DNA of 64,000 bases from Diplonema papillatum (taxonomy: Eukaryota; Euglenozoa; Diplonemea; Diplonemida; Diplonemidae). Shown here in pieces: positions 60,951 through 64,000 of this stretch. The DNA lies in assembly GCA_030068145.1 (NCBI GenBank), contig JAPJBO010000958.1, positions 1 to 64,000 on the forward strand, given 5' to 3'. A model generated the notes under the pieces. It worked only from the letters and a program-made list of their open reading frames with translations. It ran no database searches and had not been told where the DNA came from. Within the stretch, counting starts at the first letter, position 1; each line of letters opens with the position of its first letter. The position numbers and the translations under genes were made by a program.

Positions 60951-61726
60951 TGATATCACCGACATCAACATCCATCCCGGGATCTGTCCATGCCAGTGGA
61001 TATGGGGACGGTGGCCTAACACACCTACCAGCCCTAGGGCTAGGTGGTGGTGGTACCTCCCACCCACCGGCCTACCGCTCCCTTTCATCGCGGGCGCTAC
61101 GGAATCAAGCAAACGAACAAAAAAGGCGCGAAAGGAGGTTTGCAAGAAAACGTTGCTTGGAATGGTTAACGTGGTGCTCAACGCCGCACTGGGGTCCTCG
61201 GCTCGTTTTTGAAAAGGCGGGAAAAGCAAGGAGGGACTGCGGACTGGGGCCACGAAAACAGCCCAAAACGCCGTCGATCGGACTCGATGCTCGAATGCCT
61301 GGAGTCGAGAAGGAAGGACCCGTGCGCCGAGAAGGGGAAGGAGGGAGTGCGAAAGAAGGGACGGAAACTGGTACTCCCGAAACCCCCGTATTGCGTAGGT
61401 CCTGCGTATAAGTCGATCTTTGAGTGCGTGAGCCCCTCCGAAGAAATGTGAAACGGGTTTTTGCCTAGAGGCTTTTCCATCCGGAAAGGTCCATCACACT
61501 AGTTCCAGGCTAGTTGCGTAGTTCGTGCGGGGTTTGCGAAACGGCGGGGCTCCATTTAATAAGTGGACTGGGCTTTCTAGCGCAGTGGCAAGTAAAACAA
61601 GTCCTGTCAGGACTCAGTTCGCCGCCAGCTGCATGTGGAGTATCAAATGTAGTCCTACCCCGTATTGCGTGGTTCCTACGTAGTTTGTGCGTATAAGTCG
61701 ATCTTTGAGTGCGCGAGCCCCTCAGC

Positions 61727-61925
61727 ATGGCCATTATGACTGTAATTCTGTTTATCAACCTTACTCCTCGCTTGGGTTGACCGCGACCGCCTCTGGTAGG
61801 TTCGGTTAATGCAATAATCTGGCTTCTTCGCTTGCACTTCGATGCGTCCTTTGCGCCTTTTTGATACCGCTCCGCCGCGGAGTCCGACTGCCGCTTCTTC
61901 GCGTTGACGCCGTCTTCTCGTCCTC
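61727..61925. mobile_element. 199-bp insertion absent from copy 1
   Basis: Copy 1 reads GAGCCCCTCCGAAGAAAGG (59360-59390). Copy 2 has GAGCCCCTC, then ~199 bp starting AGCATGGCCATTATG and ending CTTCTCGTCCT, then CGAAGAAAGG. A short CCTC sequence stands at both ends. No family recognised; Arg-codon-rich on the minus strand. Confidence 0.6.
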
Positions 61926-62834
61926 GAAGAAAGGACCATCACACTAGTTCCAGGCTACTTAGCCTGCGTAGTTTGTGCGGAGTTACGCTACTTCGGTGTT
62001 CGGGGGTACCAGAAACGCAACAAAAGAAAACGTGCCTGGGGCCATGTTTCGGTTTCAGTGGCCACGGGCACTGGCGGACCTCCGTCGAAAGTCATGGCGA
62101 CGGCCGGCAGCTCAACAAAGCTGAGAGAGCCGCGGCAGTGAGAGGAACGAACTCACGAGGGACTGGGGCCCTCCGGGATTTATTTATTTTTTCGTAGTAA
62201 CAATGTTTTTTTCGAAACACAAAAGAGAACGCTGGCGGCGTGTTTGGGAGAAGATTGGCCTAAACAATCATATTTCACTCAATAGCATTCTAGCAGGCTA
62301 ATCCTCCTCCGGCACGTACAAACAAACACACACCCTTAGTTTTCCCCGACGACAGCAAAGGGTCAAAACAGCCACCCGAAGGCAGTTGATTTCTTCGGAC
62401 AGGGTTTCTCTACACCGGCGGGAAGTTTGTCGCGCGAGCGGCTTTTTTACTTCACGCGCCCATTTTGGGTTGCCGACAATCAACCGGGGTTGATGTACAG
62501 TCTGGTGCCTTTCGACGGTTCTTGGTATCCTTCGTTCCTTTTGTGGTACCGTCGATCCCGAAGGACGATCAGTTGTGGCAGGTGTGGACGGAGTCAGGTT
62601 GGGGAGGTTTTTTTCCCCCGACGACAACTAGTGTCAGACTAGCCTACCCGAAGGCAGTTGATTTCTGCAGGAAGATTTACTCTACCGGCGGAAGTTGTTT
62701 GGGATAGCGTTTCTTTTTTATTGAGTTGAAGGAGTTCCGGGGTTTTTTTTTTTCTTTTTTTCGGAACAACATGTTATGCTGTGGACATCTCAGTACAAAA
62801 AAGAAAGTTGGCAGCGTTGGAACCTGCCGTGTAA

Positions 62835-63534
62835 TATACGTTCTCTCACTGGTCAAAGTGGGAGAAATTGGGGAAAACCCACTGTAGTGAGTTTTTGTTT
62901 TTCGGGTTGAGGGGGCCTTGTAGAGGTCCCGAGGGGGTGGAAAAAGCCTCGAGGCAGGGAAAACGGTCGCCACGAGGGGCCCCGAAGGGGTCCCGAGTGG
63001 CGACCGTTTTCCCTGCCGAGAGGCCTTTTCCACCCCCGAGGGACCTCGGAAAGGCCCCCGAAACCCGAAAAACAAGAAACGAACGCACAGTGGGGATTTT
63101 CCCCCAATTTCCGACCACATTTGACCAGTGAGAGACTTTTTTTCTCTCACAATGGAAGTTTTTTGAACTGGCAGGTGCCAGGTTTGCCACACCACCAGAT
63201 AGTGCTGGTTTGGTAGTGTGTTTGGGTGGGGGGGGCGTGGTTCAGCATGATTTAGCCGGGGCAGCCAAAACTGCATACAACTGCACTTTTGACCTGTTCT
63301 TGACCACTTTCAGCCAAAAAAATGGGGGAAAAAAAAAATTGGCACCAGTGAAAAAAAAAATTTTTTTTTCACTAGTGAAGAAAAAAAGTTTTTTTTTCAC
63401 TAGTGAAAAAAAAACTGGGTGTTTTTTTTCACTAGTGAAAAAAAAAATTTTTTTTTTCACTAGTGAAAAAAACACAGTGGGTAAAATTGGTTTTTTGCCC
63501 ACTGCCAGTGAAAAAAACTTCTCAGAGTGAGAGA
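62835..63534. mobile_element. 700-bp fold-back element absent from copy 1
   Basis: Copy 1 reads CCTGCCGTGTAAAGATACAA; in copy 2 the same target is split by ~700 bp. The ends are inverted (TCTCTCACTGG... and ...CAGTGAAAAAAACTTCTCAG then AGTGAGAGA). The left half (62840-63150) is itself a giant imperfect palindrome of two ~150-bp arms meeting at about 62990 (GGGAAAACGGTCGCCAC / GTGGCGACCGTTTTCCC). The right part holds four TTCACTAGTGAA palindromes between A/T runs. No coding capacity. Confidence 0.8.
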
Positions 63535-63839
63535 AAGATACAAAACAGGTCCTTCGCACACAAGTGCTCAACGACGCCTTTTCTTTTTGTTTTTTTTTTA
63601 GAGTCTCTGCTTGAACACGTGAGCACAGGATCGTGACGGAGTTTGACACTGAGGCGGAGTGCGGTTTGGATGGTGTTGGGCAAGGTTGCGGTGACCTCTG
63701 CCGGCCGGGCGTTCCTACGCATCTGCCCACATCGTTGTACTTCTGGTTCGTAGGACCTGGGGTGAAGGGCTTACGCAGCTCTTTTGTCTTGGAGCTGAAT
63801 ACCTACTGAAAATCAGTACGTAAGGTCAGGCAAAAAAAG

Positions 63840-63925
63840 AGATAGAGCATAGGGGGCTCACCTGCCAGTGGTGCATGTCGTTGCCTCTGCCTCCTCTCCG
63901 GCCTCAGCCCTCCAGTGTCGCGGTA
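63840..63925 (-). other. Possible small exon, copy of 21.54 kb
   Basis: GGCTGAGGCCGGAGAGGAGG...CCACTGGCAG|GTGAGCCCCCTA on the minus strand. Same donor-like end as at 21.54 kb, but the frame differs by substitutions. Confidence 0.3.
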
Positions 63926-64000
63926 AGCAGGATCTGCCGTTACTGTGGTTGATTCCCCAGATGAATCTGCAGAAAAGATAGTACGTGCTGATAACGTACT

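Larger units (their letters stand above)
60951..63620. repeat. Segmental duplication, copy 2
   Basis: Second copy of 58593-60370, enlarged by an insertion of about 199 bp (61727-61925) and one of about 700 bp (62835-63534). Very high identity elsewhere points to a recent event. A plus-strand frame (60839-61411) is continuous in this copy (SGYGDGGLTHLPALGLGGGG, ALRNQANEQKRRERRFARK) but low-complexity and broken in copy 1. Confidence 0.9.

Overview
The window looks like nuclear DNA of a unicellular eukaryote. It has short coding islands scattered in about 80% repeats, spliceosomal-type exon borders (for example GTAAGT and TTTAG), poly-Q/poly-P proteins, eukaryotic rRNA fragments and a Penelope-like retroelement. 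Nearly every convincing coding stretch is on the minus strand. Together with a PSP1 gene and a membrane protein carrying a YRxYIP motif, this one-strand layout would fit a euglenozoan such as a diplonemid, but that placement is inference. No bacterial features (operons, Shine-Dalgarno sites, CRISPR) are visible.

Layout. 1-4.7 kb: Penelope-like element (minus strand) with N-terminal GIY-YIG, reverse transcriptase and, after one in-frame TAG, an OTU-protease-like domain. 6.5-8.3 kb: six-pass membrane protein exon and a truncated copy of its 5' end. 8.3-11.9 kb: nested terminal-inverted-repeat elements with palindromic arrays. 12-24 kb: dispersed and tandem repeats with small minus-strand exons at 14.4, 18.2-18.8 and 24.0-24.5 kb. 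25-33.5 kb: dispersed repeats, a small-subunit rRNA fragment, a CA microsatellite, a zinc-finger exon and a 240-bp array. 33.8-36.5 kb: PSP1-domain gene with a 439-bp array of its last exon and a duplicated first exon. 36.6-43.4 kb: 382-bp and 173-bp arrays around a Myb/SANT-like relic and a long poly-Q exon. 44-50 kb: tRNA-like element, degenerate arrays, a chimeric gene-fragment collage and a PUB-domain gene. 50.4-54.2 kb: coiled-coil/PH-like gene followed by two progressively shorter copies of its 5' end. 55-57 kb: 17-bp minisatellite of about 54 units. 57.9-58.2 kb: 3' end of a large-subunit rRNA. 58.6-63.6 kb: duplicated block whose second copy carries two insertions absent from the first.

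Two themes link these pieces. First, a conserved upstream module (core AAGCGAACTTTAACTCTAA plus a CGGAGACYYTAAAA box) recurs at least 13 times, always in the same orientation and usually 5-160 bp before a start codon; it is the best candidate for a shared promoter or leader. Second, several genes are accompanied by 5'-anchored, 3'-truncated copies that carry this module with them, so the window records repeated duplication of gene starts. Repeat families are labelled R1-R13 below; the labels are mine.
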